Of a stretch of 64,000 nt of DNA, positions 53,986 to 64,000 are shown piece by piece. The notes under the pieces are model-generated. The model worked only from the letters and a program-made list of their open reading frames with translations, was not told where the DNA came from and made no database searches. The translations under genes and the position numbers were made by a program. Origin of the DNA: Haemaphysalis longicornis (lineage: Eukaryota > Arthropoda > Arachnida > Ixodida > Ixodidae); the NCBI GenBank assembly GCA_013339765.2, contig CM023457.1, positions 73,148,717-73,212,716 on the forward strand, read 5' to 3'. Numbering within the stretch: the first letter of the stretch is position 1; each line of letters opens with the position of its first letter.

Positions 53986-55975
53986 TGCGCTCACGCGCAA
54001 GACTTGATCATTGACGGACACAAAGTTGAGTTTTGGTGTCGTTGTGGTGCCGTGGTTGACGTCGGTGGGATGGCATTTCATTGCCTTACGTTGAGAAACG
54101 CCAGAGTGAGCTCGTCGTTTTGGTCGACGTTTTCTTGTGCCGCCCTGTAAGCATGACTTATCATCTCTAGCAGATGCTTTGCACGCCGAGCCTGTCGAAG
54201 CACACCGGCCTCTTCCTTTCCCCGGCCATGCCAACTATCCGCGGCCTATCCACTATCCGCGACAAACTATTCACATGTATCAAGGCACGCGAGCATGAAC
54301 GGTGTGCATTTTCGTATTATTTTAAAAGCTGCGGACACCATACAGAAACGATTTGCTCAACAGCATCGTTGTTAATTAAAACCTCCAAGTCTGCAATCCT
54401 AAACTTCTCCTGAGGGCAGATCTCCGAAGAGGCATCCGCACCTCTAACTTTTGGCTTCGACCCCGAGAAACGAACCAGCAAGTTACATCTAATCTGGACT
54501 ACTGCCCTCTTCGGCTTGGCCAGGCGTGAATCCACAGACAACGCCGCTTGCTGCTTCACCGACCAAGCGCACGTCAATCTGGACGGGGGCTTCATCTCAC
54601 TGGCGGGCAGGAACAGAGTAGTGTCCTACACGGATATCACAAACCACTGTCGGCTGACCTGAGCCTGTATCTCTCCCGAGAATCTGTGGTTTGGCGACAC
54701 CTCCAGACAAATTCGTGTCGGAGCTTAATTGTCTACAGCTACTGTTACCCAGGAAGGTAGCATTAGTTGCCCCCCCCCCTGCAGTGTGCCACAGGTGCCA
54801 GAAATGAGCAGGCCTAGCACACATGCTATGTCAGCGTCCTCACACAGCCACACCAAGTTGCAATGTTAATAGCAGTTGGAGACCGTACTGCACAGCTCCT
54901 ACTTGGGGAGAGTAGAACAAGGGTAGGAGCAGTAATCACCGTGGAACTATCATCACATCTGTCTCTTGCCCTCCAACACCGTATAAATTGTTCAAGTTTT
55001 TACTGTCGCATTTTCTCAATTCTTAGTTCCCACCCCATTTTAATAAAAGGTGTATTGGATGTTAAATACTTCAAATCTTTGTGCATCAACCATAAGTGCA
55101 ACTATCTTAAGTGCAAGAGGCATGAATAAAAGGGGATGCTTAGAATTAAAATAAATTACAATGTAGCTGTGAGTCTGTTAATTTTAGCATGTTTTATCTA
55201 TGATGGGCATGTAAATTGCTTTTCAGTGATGCTGTGTTCCAGATACTAAGTTCCCTTCTATGTACACAATGTCGAGTTTTTCCCAGCAGAGTCCTGGGTA
55301 TCGCGTTTACAATAGTGAAAATTCACTATCTGCTACTTATTTTTTTTTTCGTAGGTCTTTAAGCAAAGCCTTCAAAGCTGTTAGTAGGCAACAGGTTAGT
55401 GGGCAACAACAGAAAAAGTTTATTCAGCACACAGTATGTCATTTGTGATATCACTGCTTAAAATGATACTTGCATTTTCCTCATGCTAAAAAAATCACAG
55501 CAAACTGGACAGTATCATACACAGAAAAGTGTTGAAACAGTTCAAAGAAATAGGCATTTAAAGGCATTATACAGACAGGTAATAGTTTTCTGTTAAATAC
55601 ACAAAAAATGCCACACAAAAGATAATTGAGATTGATGTGATTTCTCTAACATAGCACGTTAATAACAACTGAACAAGACGACGAGCTGCAGGCTTGCAAA
55701 ATTGCTTCACCGATGCAGTTGTTGGAGTGAGAAAAGAAATCTGCAAATACAGGATGTGTTGAGGAGAAATGACCATCAATACCAGACGTGCCCAGTAAGT
55801 GCAGTCTTCTGCTGAATGGCAAACACGCAAAAAATATGACTTGATACACTTAATTTACAACTAAAAACAAACTGCAAAAAATGCGAGTATAATCAGATTG
55901 CAAGGTAAAACTGACGACTAAATTCCTTGGCAAGTTGCGGTATTCCAAAGTGGTTTCACCAATGCTGCTAATACA
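53986..55975. other. Stretch without recognised genes
   Basis: Short frames (for example 54174-54413 and 54548-54760) have no recognisable motif. The first part may still be decayed LINE J. From 54830 on the DNA is AT-rich. Confidence 0.35.
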
Positions 55976-56193
55976 CCCACTGCGGTGGCTCAGTTGCTAA
56001 GGCGTTGCGCTGCTGAGCACGAGGTCGTGGGCTCGATTCCAAGCCACGGCGGCCGCAAAAACTCCTGTGTGTGCGAGATTTCGGCGCATGTTAAAGATCC
56101 CCAGGTGGTCAAAATAAATCCAATGCCCTCCACTACGGCACACCTCATCGCCAGCGTTGGGTCGGCGCGTTAATCCCTACAATCAAGAATCAT
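55976..56193 (+). mobile_element. SINE copy, full length
   Basis: It starts ctgcggtggctcagttgctaag with the A-box region and has B box gggctcgattcc. It lacks about 25 bases of the body (the cttttctgatggaggcgaaaa block) compared with the copy at 12644, and ends ctacaatcaa. A 16-bp duplication with one mismatch, caatgctgctaataca, lies at 55960-55975 and 56194-56209. Confidence 0.92.
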
Positions 56194-56542
56194 CAATGCT
56201 GCGAATACAGGAGGTAGTGACCAGAATGACTACTGGCACTAGACATATCCACTGGCTGGGTTATGGGTGCACATTAACTTCCTGTAAATGTCTTTAGAAC
56301 AGGAAGTAAGGGACTGTTTCGAAGAAAATGATATTCATTGTTCATGCCCATGACTTTAGCTGACACTACTGTGGAGAACAGGAAATTAAAAAATCCACGT
56401 GCAGTTCCAGATATCATTTAACAGACTTGCAGCTACTTATTATGAAACTTCCCTGCAAACTAACAAGGGTTATGTTTACAACTATGACCAAATGTAAGAC
56501 ATTACTGGAAAAAGTGAAAATTCTCTGAGACTTGTCATAGTA
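56194..56542. other. AT-rich spacer
   Basis: Nothing recognised apart from the SINE target duplication at its start. Confidence 0.4.
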
Positions 56543-57700
56543 AGGGATTAAAAACCAGCCAAGAAGACGAAGACACAAGGAAAGAAACAGACAGGACGGT
56601 GCTGGACTAACAACTGAATTTTATGAATAAAAACAAAAACCTCCCCCAACCACAAGCTGCGCATGGGCAGAACTCAACAAAAGATACTTATCGCTTCGTA
56701 CATGACTAAAGATAAAGTTCCTGACAACGCATAAAATCGAACAACACGCAAACAAGAAAGTATCACAGACTACCCGCCAAGAAAAAAAAAATTCCTTGTC
56801 AGAAAGGCTCAAAGATGCAGCGCTTATGCAGCGCTGCTGTCCCGCAGTCCTAATATAAAAAGCCTCTAAACTCTCACGCTCAAACTTGGTCCGGCCACGT
56901 CCGGTCACGTATATTAGGACTGCGGGACAGCAGCGCTGCATAAGCGTTGCATTTTGAGCCTTTCTGACAAGGAATTTTAAATGCAGAGCATTTCTTAGCC
57001 TCGCCTGTTCCTGCGTCGGACGGTGTCAACAGTTCCGCGTCCGCAGCAGGTGCGCCTCTCCTTCCCTCCTCTCTCTCAACAGCAGCTGGCGCGCGCATGC
57101 GTCGTAGTCACCCCGTTCGCTCCGTCGCGGTCTCGGCGTAACAGGTGCGTGATAGCAGCGCGGTGGGGCGTGGAAGGGCGCGCGCGGCTTGCGCATGCGC
57201 GCTCTCCCCCCCCCCCCCGTACTGCTCTCCCTCTACTGCGCGTGCTGCAGATATAGCGGCTAGCGGTCGCTCGTGTTTCAGTCACTGCGTTGCTCCTTCC
57301 TTCCTTGGTTGACGCTCGTACCCATGTTTACTCGTGTCTGCTACTCCAGCATCACGGAAGAAGCGATGGAAGCAACACTGCCTTCAATGAGTACTGAGGC
57401 CCCAATGCTCTGCATTTACTCGTGTTCCCCTCGCGGGAAGGCGCGGGAATTTTTTTTTTTGGCGGGTAATCTATCTGTGATACTTTCTTGTTTGCGTGTT
57501 GTTCGATTTTATGCATTGTCGCGAACTTTATCTTTAGTCATGTACGAAGCGATAAGTATCACTTGTTGAGTTCTGCCCATGCGCAGCTTGTGGTTGGGGG
57601 AGGTTCTTGTTTTTCTTCATAAAATTCAGTTGTTATTCCAGCATCGTCCTGTCTGTTTCTTTCCTTGTGTCTTCATCTTTATGGCTGGTTTTTAATCCCT
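56543..57700. mobile_element. Long-TIR element with an internal palindrome and CpG-rich core
   Basis: The ends agggattaaaaaccagcc (56543) and ggctggtttttaatccct (to 57700) open inverted arms of about 250 bases each (56543-56795 and 57447-57700). Paired blocks include cgctgcgcatgggcagaact-like words and cccgccaag/ttggcggg. Next to the left arm a second inverted pair (about 56790-56850 and 56905-56985) flanks only 60 bases. The core (56990-57300) is CpG-rich with a 14-C run. No transposase was recognised. Confidence 0.75.
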
Positions 57701-57940
57701 AAATCATGAACCAACAGGCCCAGTTCTCCACGTAGCTTGTCATAGTATATTGTTTTGTTTTTTTGCTTACTCTGCTTAGCTGCAAAAACTTTTTAGCAGA
57801 TTGTAAAACAGAATCTAAGGCGAGTTCAGCATGTTTGTTCTAATTCTCCAGGCTCTTTTTAAATAAAGTTGCATCGCAATGGTGGTCAGTCTCCTATTTT
57901 ACTTTCCAGAGTACCTAGACCTGCAGTCCTTGCAAAGCTA

Positions 57941-58807
57941 GTTTTTCATTTTTCGTACACACTTTAGTTTGGTGCATGCAAGTTGAAAAAATTTTCTTTT
58001 GCAGCCTGCATTCTGCCACTCTACCATCGTTCTCGATCTGGTGCCACCATAGTAGCAGAACCCCACGTCTTTGTCCTCGCCCTTTGGCTGTTGCCCCATC
58101 CCTATCCAGTATTCAAAGAGGATCTCTGGAAGCAACACTTGCTCAAAAAACTGCTGGCATTTGTTCACTATCTTGTTGCAAAAGGCAGAGTCAAACTGTT
58201 ACATTTCAATGTGGCAGTCTTGTACTGTCCACACTACAAAGTCACAATAGCGCAGCCCAGTGGCAAACATCTGCACCTGCACCTGATAGAAGTACTGATG
58301 CCCTCGGTTTAGTTGAAGGCGGCCACTTGAACCTGTGGTCAAAATACCCTGCTTCCCGCTACAAACGTCCGCAACACATTGTGCTGTGTAAGGGCACTTG
58401 ATCTCGAGTGCACCCTTGCCACAGCACTCGCAGGAAATCACCCCATCAGGTGATGCCGCCAGGAAGGGGTACTCAACACAGATGTGCAACCCAGATGCAG
58501 TGCACTCAAAGTTGATGTGAAAAGATGACACAGTTGACACATACTGCCTCCTGGCTACATCCTCCTTGGAGTGGCCCCATTCAGTTGCCCGAGAGGAAAA
58601 GGTAGAATCCTCCGGGTAGCACATCCTCTTGACGAGACTTAAAGATGGTGGCGTCACTGACGTGTGGCATGCAGCTCGAGCGTTGGACGCGGTCACTCTT
58701 CCTGCTTGGAAAGCAAGCCATGTCATCGATTTGGCTTGCTCTCTTGTTGCTTTCTCAACAGTATGGCAAACCTGCACATTATTAATAAGTACCCGAAGCT
58801 GTAGCAA
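57941..58807 (-). pseudogene. YqaJ-type exonuclease gene with degenerate PHD finger, one in-frame stop
   Basis: The frame from 58807 encodes a YqaJ (lambda-exonuclease-like) domain. It reads WLAFQAGRVTASNAR, ATEWGHSKEDVARRQY, PFLAASPDGVISCECCGKGA, LEIKCPY (E-x-K) and YFYQVQVQMFATGLRYCDFVVW. The Asp, Glu, Lys and Gln of the nuclease site are all present. A TAA at 58199-58201 interrupts it; the same frame then goes on with QQFFEQVLLPEIL. The end resembles a PHD finger (GCKRKFFQLACTKLK) but lacks several zinc ligands. A splice acceptor (aataatgtgcag) near 58770 suggests an upstream exon. Such genes are multi-copy in ticks; function unknown. It may be a pseudogene or one of many mobile copies. 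Confidence 0.75.
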
Positions 58808-59479
58808 ATATTCTCGCTGTCAAGCTAGTCTTTTTTTAATATTTCTGCAACAAGGTGGCTTTTTCCGAAACTTTTAGAAAGGCCTTTATTGACAACCAAG
58901 GAAGCCAAGAACAGATGGTGGTGCCTGATTGATTGCATGAAGAAGGATAAGCTGAACATAGTAGTCCAAAGCAAGCATACCTCGTGTATGAAAAACGAGA
59001 TCATTGTTCTGCGTCAGTATTGTTGGTTATGATACCAACAAAATAAACTTTTAGCACTTGAACCCTCCGCACTTGCAACATCCCTCTCACTGCCTACCAC
59101 TTAGTGCATTCATTCCCAGACAACCCTAAACTCTTCCTCAACCCATCTCCTGAGCTGTGCGAGTCTGTGCTTACCAGCTCGGCTGCGGAGCAACAAGCTA
59201 TGGTCGACCGGGCACCGGAATCAGCATGGACTCCTGGACTTGGGAGGCTGACTGCTACCAGTCTTACTCATTTCCCTTTACGATAAATAAATGTTTATCT
59301 CCCTCTCCCTTGGGTGTCACAATTATTTATACTTCTTTAAGACAACTGTTTTCAAGAACTACTTTCTTCAGTGCCATTATTTTGGCTTCTCCTGGAGCAC
59401 AAAACATCGTGCAACGGTTCCCAATCACTTGCACTGTTTTGTTGCTGACTTCAGCCTTGAGGGGTTGATTTTAAACCAA
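58808..59479. other. Stretch without recognised genes
   Basis: It contains only short frames, none with recognised motifs. Confidence 0.35.
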
Positions 59480-60283
59480 ACAGTTCGGATTCTGCCAAGC
59501 AGGCTGTTGATGTGCTCTTGGCCAGTAGCTTTATTTTCCTACTCTTAACAAGTAAACTTAAGAAAACTGAAACCGATATCCTGTTTCAGGAAGGGGATGT
59601 AGTAGCATTTAATCGCTTCTTCCAGTCCGTTTTCTTTGACCCTGATCGGCGACACAGCATCGACCAGATATCTAATTCTACCTACGGGAGTCCAAATTTT
59701 ATTGGTTTAGAGGGAATCGTTTCCACGCTTCTCAACCTAAAGCTAAAGTCATCACCAGGGCCAGGTAATATTTCAAAGTTTTTTCTTTACCGTTACGCAG
59801 AATCACTTGCTCAATTTCTGGTAATTATCTTCCGCACTTCCTTCCGTTTCGGTGTTGTACCCACTGTGTGGCGGATCGCACGTGTTGTCCCAGTCTTTAA
59901 AAAGGGTGATCGCGCCGTTCATACAAATTATCGCCAGATTTCACCTATCAGCTCATGCTGCAAAATCATGGAGCACATTATTTCGAATTACTTGACTGAT
60001 TTTCTTGAACCAGCACAATATTTTAACTCCATTCCAGCACGGCTTCCGTAAAGGTCTTTCAACAACCACCCAGCTTGTTAGTATCGAGCACATATTCTCA
60101 TCAATTGTCTATCAGTCAGGCCAAATTGATGTCATTTTCTTAGATTTCAGCAAAGCATTCGACCGAGTTTCACATTCAGGCCTTTTATTTAAACTAAATC
60201 AGATCAGAATTACCTATCAACTAATTAATTGGATTGCCTCGTATCTAGAAATGCGAAAGAAATGTCTTGACAAAAGAGGTCAT
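59480..60283 (+). pseudogene. CR1/Jockey-like LINE reverse transcriptase fragment
   Basis: The first frame (to 60051) has FNRFFQSVF, LKSSPGPGNISKFFL, WRIARVVPVFKKGDRAVHTN and YRQISPISSCCKIMEHII. After a shift near 60020 the second frame (to 60328) has FQHGFRKGLSTTTQLV and DVIFLDFSKAFDRVSHSGLL with the first catalytic Asp. It ends at 60285 where a gypsy LTR begins. The YADD part is missing. RNase H is not linked, and the motif style fits CR1 or Jockey elements rather than LINEs A-G. Confidence 0.85.
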
Positions 60284-60285
60284 AT

Positions 60286-60481
60286 TGTTACGGAACACAT
60301 ATGTGGACAATGCCCCATGGCGCCATGACCCGTCACCGAAGACGACGAAGAGGATGCGGCTGGCCCGAGCGATCATGGCCGCTTGTAAATAGATCGCATC
60401 GCTCTGCGGCAACATCTTGTAAATACGCCTCTTCATCGTCGCCCATGGTTCGCCTCATCATTGTCCTTCCACCACGTAACA
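60286..60481 (+). repeat. Gypsy-type LTR (196 bp)
   Basis: The segment starts TGTTACGGAACAC and ends CCACGTAACA, giving TG...CA with short inverted ends (tgttacg / cgtaaca). Behind it comes ttttggtgg, similar to a primer-binding site of gypsy elements. The rest of such an element is not in the window, since LINE G starts at 60491. Confidence 0.65.
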
Positions 60482-60490
60482 TTTTGGTGG

Positions 60491-60672
60491 ATGATGATGA
60501 TGGTTGGTGTTTCATGGCGCAAGGCCAACGAGGGCAAAGAGCGCCAGAAAAGAAGTTATATAATGAAGCGAGGTGATTACCACAAAAAAGGTAGGTATAA
60601 AAACATGTAAATCGGACATAGTAAAATCAATTAAAAGTAATGGTGATGGCTGGTGTATAGGGCCAGATTTGA
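60491..60672 (-). promoter_or_regulatory. LINE G 3' UTR and terminal stem-loop
   Basis: The stem-loop with ctggcgc and gcgccat arms and a GCCC...GGCC inner part is conserved. The tail is (ATC)4. The 3' UTR starts after LISYHA at 60673 and includes the shared gccctatacaccagccat word. Confidence 0.7.
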
Positions 60673-63460
60673 TTATGCGTGATATGAGATAAGGTTTAAA
60701 AACTTAACATCTGACAAATAATCAAACACACGTTTCATAGAAACACTGGCATCGTCCCCTAGAAACAGCGATGGATGTAGTGGGATATGTTGTCTGTAGA
60801 GTTCTCTGAAGTGTTTGTGTCGTGTTGTGTGAAGTGCCCTGCATGTTATTAGTATGTGGACTACGGATAGGCCCTCCCCGCACCTGCTACACAGAGGTCT
60901 AGGAGATCCCGTGAGCAGGTGGGAATGTGTTGCATGCGTGTGGCCTATCCGTAATCGAGCCAGGGTAACTTCGTTGTGTCTGTTGTGAGTATCAGTGGTG
61001 TATGCTCCCAAGAGTGGCTTTATAATGTGTAGTTTGTTGTCAGTCTGTTGATTCCAGTGTGCTTGCCATGTTGTGCGAAGGTGTTGTCTGATGTGTGATT
61101 TGAGGTCGGTGTAGGGTACTGTTCTTATGTCAACGGTAGTTGTAAGGGCAGCAGCGGCCGCCATTCGGTCTGCGGTCTCATTACCTGGAATTCCAGAGTG
61201 CCCTGGCACCCAGCACACGGTCACCTCAAGGTTTAACGCATGCACAGACATAAGAGTACTAATGAGAGCATTGACCACATGGTTTTTAGACTTTTGTGAG
61301 GATAATGTACGCACAACACTTAAAGAATCAGTATAAATTACAGACTTCGGAATTCGACTTAGAACAATATGTTGAACTACAAGAAGTATGCCATAGGCCT
61401 CTGCCGTAAAGATACTTGTATTTCTATTCATAGTTCTACAGACATTAAAGGTGCCACCATGCGCAGCACAGGAAACAGTTGTGGCAGTTTTTGAAGCATC
61501 CGTGTAAAATTCAGCACACTTATATTTGTGCTGCAGGGACAAGAAATGTTGCACGATCGCGCTTCTAGGCACTCTGTTTTTCTCGACACTTATAAAAGAT
61601 ACATCACATGATATCGGGCGAAGCTGCCACGGTACTAGAAGTTCAGTAGCGGAGGTTTTGATGGTGTCTGAGAACATGACGTCAAGTTGCGACGCTTCTT
61701 CTCTTACTCTGAAAGCGAAGGGAGCAGAGACTGATGGACGATTAGTAAGAAGTTGAGATAAGGATGTATCATAAAAAACTGATGTAAAAGGATGGTGAGG
61801 CATTGATGAGATTTTAAAGGCATAAAGCAAGTCTGTGTAGGTTCGCTGACGTTCTAGGCTCCATTTGTTGCCCTCTACATACAGACTTTCGACTGGACTA
61901 GTCCGAAAGGCACCACATGACAAGCGGAGCCCTAGATGAAGCACAGGGTCCAGCATTCTGAGGGATGTTTTAGTGGCTGACCCATAAACAACGCTACCAT
62001 AGTCCAGTCGTGAGCCTATCAAGCTGGTAAAAACACGTAACAGAAGTTGTTTGTCAGCACCAAAAGAGATGTGCGACAGAACCTTCAGGATATTCATTGT
62101 TTTTAAGCATTTATGTTTTAGTTGTTTTATGTGGGGGTTGAATGTGAGCTTTTCGTCAAAGATTATACCTAAAAACTTGTGTTCCTTTTTGACAGGAATA
62201 GAGGCACCGTGGAGTCGAATGTCTGGATCCGGCCGAATGCCACGCCTCTTAGAAAACAGAACACAAGCGCACTTTCCTGGATTAAATTTAAAACCGTTGC
62301 TATCTGCCCAGCCGGCTAGCTTGTTCACACCAAGCTGCACTTGGCGCTCGCAGACAGACAAGTTACAAGACTTAAAAGATAATTGTACGTCGTCTACATA
62401 AATTGAACATGAAATCGACGGTGGCAATGCCTTCCGAAGAGAATTCATTTTCACAATAAACAAAGTGCAACTTAAAACTCCACCTTGCGGTACACCGTTT
62501 TCCTGCACATGAACCCTAGAAAGTGCAGTTCCAACTCGCACACGAAACGTTCTTTCAGACAGGTAACTAACAAGCGTATTCACCATGTTACCCGACATTC
62601 CAAAGGACTTCAAATCGCTGAGGATGCCGTACCGCCAAGCAGTATCGTACGCCTTTTCAAGATCAAAGAAGACTGTCATACAGTACTGCTTGTGGAGGAA
62701 AGCATCTTTGATATACGCCTCTAATGCAACGAGTTGATCGTTGGTAGATCGCCCCGCCCTGAAGCCTGCCTGGCAGCTCTCGAGAAGACCGTTGTACTCT
62801 AAGAAGTACACGAGTCTCCTGTTTATCATCTTCTCGAAGAGCTTACACAGGCAGCTTGTCAGGGCAATGGGACGAAAACTGGCAGGAGAGGAAGGGTCCT
62901 TCCCTTCCTTTAGGACAGCTACTACTATGGCCTCCCTCCAAGAGCGTGGAATGTGCCCCGAAAGCCATATTTTGTTGTATAGGTGTAGGAGTGTTTCAAG
63001 GGTGTCTGAGTGTAAGAATTGTATCATTGTGTAAGTAATCTTATCTGCACCTGGAGCTGAAGGTTTACATGTGGTCAAAGCAGCCTTCAGCTCATAAATT
63101 GAAAAAGGAGAATTGTAAGAAGTGTGCGACTTGTTGCTATCACGCAGTGACTTCTTCTCCTACAGATGTTTGTGTTTCATGAACGTTTTTGTGTAGTGTG
63201 CTGAACTGGACACGTGTTCGAAGTGTTGTGCAAGTGTGTTAGCCTGGTCTTCCAGTGTGTCCCCTGTTGTACTAACAAGGGGCAGGCTGTGTGTTTGTTG
63301 TCCTTTTAGTTTTCGTATTCGTGTCCAGACTTTGTGTGTGTCGGTGTATGAGTTGATGGAAGTGAGGAAGGTGCGCCAACTCTCCCTTTTCGCCTCACGA
63401 CGCACTCGCTTCCCAAGAGCCTTTGCCCGTTTAAACGAAATTGAGGTTGTCTGACGTGGG
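60673..63460 (-). pseudogene. LINE G ORF2: RT, RNase H and zinc knuckle, single nonsense codon
   Basis: Eight hundred codons (60673-63078 and upstream) are open. RT: LKEGKDPSSPASFRPIALTS, FRAGRSTNDQLVALEA, FFDLEKAYDTAWR, NGVPQGGVLSCTLF and IYVDDVQLSF (near 62390). RNase H: FYTDASKTATTVSCAAHG, TAEAYGILLVVQH, YTDSLSVVRTL and WVPGHSGIPGNETADRMA. Knuckle: CSRCGEGLSVVHILITC. The only break between the linker and the C-terminus is a TAG near 63160-63162, in the same frame as the upstream segment (63160-63450). All catalytic residues of RT and RNase H are present, so this copy is a good reference for the family. Confidence 0.93.
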
Positions 63461-64000
63461 GTAACCGGCGAAGGACACCCCACGCCTTGTTCTGGGCCTC
63501 TCGCGCCCGCCTGCAGTCCTCGTTCCACCAGGGCCTCCTTGGGTTGCGGGACGCACTGGAGGCCTGGGGCATGGACTTTTCGGCGGCGTCGACTATGTGC
63601 GCCGTGACGAGTTGGGCTGCTTCCTCAACGTGTAGGTGTTTTATGGTGTGTGGGTGTAGTTTAGATGTTTCTGTGAATGTGCTCCAGTTTGCTTTTGATT
63701 CATTAAACCTGTTATGGGAAGATGGACTGCTGGGCCTTTACCTATGTATGTTAGGGATGTGGGGAAGTGGTCACTACCATATGGGTCCGTGCCCACGCCC
63801 CACTCAAGACATGGAAAGAGAATTGCAGAACCAATAGCCAAGTCGAGATGTGAGTACGTATTATGTCCTAAGTTATGGTATGTAGGCTGTTTTTGGTTGA
63901 AAAGGCATGCTCCTGAAGATGTAAGAAATTTCTCTATCAGGCGACCTCGGGCATCCGTTCTGGAGGAGCCCCAAAGAGAGTTGTGTGCATTAAGGTCGCC
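63461..64000 (-). pseudogene. LINE G ORF2, EEP endonuclease part (continues off-window)
   Basis: The linker with NPRRPWWNEDCRRAREAQNKAWG (63500-63572) is in another frame from RT because of one extra base near 63460. A further shift near 63735 separates it from LAIGSAILFPCLEWGVGTDP with GSDHFPTS (catalytic Asp-His). The sequence to the right edge encodes the SSRTDARGRLIEKFLTSSGA stretch following LTGDLNAHN. Confidence 0.88.

Larger units (their letters stand above)
60491..64000 (-). mobile_element. LINE G: LINE of the main family, best-preserved ORF2 (5' part off-window)
   Basis: The minus-strand 3' end lies at 60491 (ATC tail) after a stem-loop at about 60510-60545. ORF2 runs from 60673 to beyond the right edge. 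It interrupts the LTR-flanked element at 60482-60490. Whether the 5' half is present is unknown. Confidence 0.93.

Noticed and set aside
1..64000. Search for CRISPR arrays, bacterial operons or defence systems
   Set aside because: The sequence is eukaryotic repeat DNA; no spaced direct-repeat array or prokaryotic gene cluster was seen.

Overview
The window reads as repeat-rich genomic DNA of a hard tick (Ixodidae). The grounds are abundant RNase H-bearing non-LTR retrotransposons, tRNA-derived SINEs of the kind known from ixodid ticks, several Ty3/gypsy elements, and a YqaJ exonuclease plus PHD-like gene of a type seen in many copies in ticks. The species is an inference. No complete ordinary host gene, rRNA gene, functional tRNA gene or CRISPR array was found. 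Nearly all recognisable coding sequence belongs to mobile elements, most of it broken.

Region 1-21,078 is a set of insertions inside insertions, readable from exact target-site duplications (TSDs). A minus-strand gypsy element (gypsy 1, 5' LTR 20628-21078, 3' end beyond the left edge) carries LINE A (minus, 340-11266), a SINE (plus, 12644-12888) and LINE C (plus, 14620-20211). LINE A in turn contains LINE B (plus, 4056-9635) and a 49-bp LINE tail fragment (1160-1208). LINEs A, B and C are full-length copies of one family, about 5.3-5.6 kb. Each has a 5' UTR with a hairpin, ORF1 with three CCHC zinc knuckles, and ORF2 with an EEP endonuclease, reverse transcriptase, RNase H and C-terminal zinc knuckle, followed by a 3' stem-loop and an (ATC)n tail.

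Region 21,079-34,263 is mostly AT-rich non-coding DNA. It holds one candidate host exon (24115-24280, minus), a decayed LINE of another family (24606-26252), SINE fragments, a 5'-truncated gypsy 2 with its 3' LTR (29026-30450, related to gypsy 1) and a decayed tnp2/CACTA-like transposase gene with a visible intron (31559-33440).

Region 34,264-45,077 is another LINE of the main family (F). It is split by a Helentron-like fragment (34618-35340) and by a TIR element flanked by TTAA (36804-42939). That TIR element contains gypsy 3 (37888-42830), which has an almost intact pol gene and a deleted 5' LTR.

Region 45,078-60,490 holds scattered fragments. These are an old LINE J (48.4-54 kb), two adjacent inverted-repeat elements (51081-52260), a CA microsatellite, SINEs, a long-TIR element with a palindrome inside (56543-57700), the YqaJ gene (minus, 57941-58807), a CR1/Jockey-like RT fragment and a gypsy LTR. 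The right edge (60491-64000, minus) is LINE G, the best-preserved ORF2 of the main family. The autonomous LINE family probably supplies the retrotransposition machinery, and a similar 3' tail suggests the SINEs may use it.
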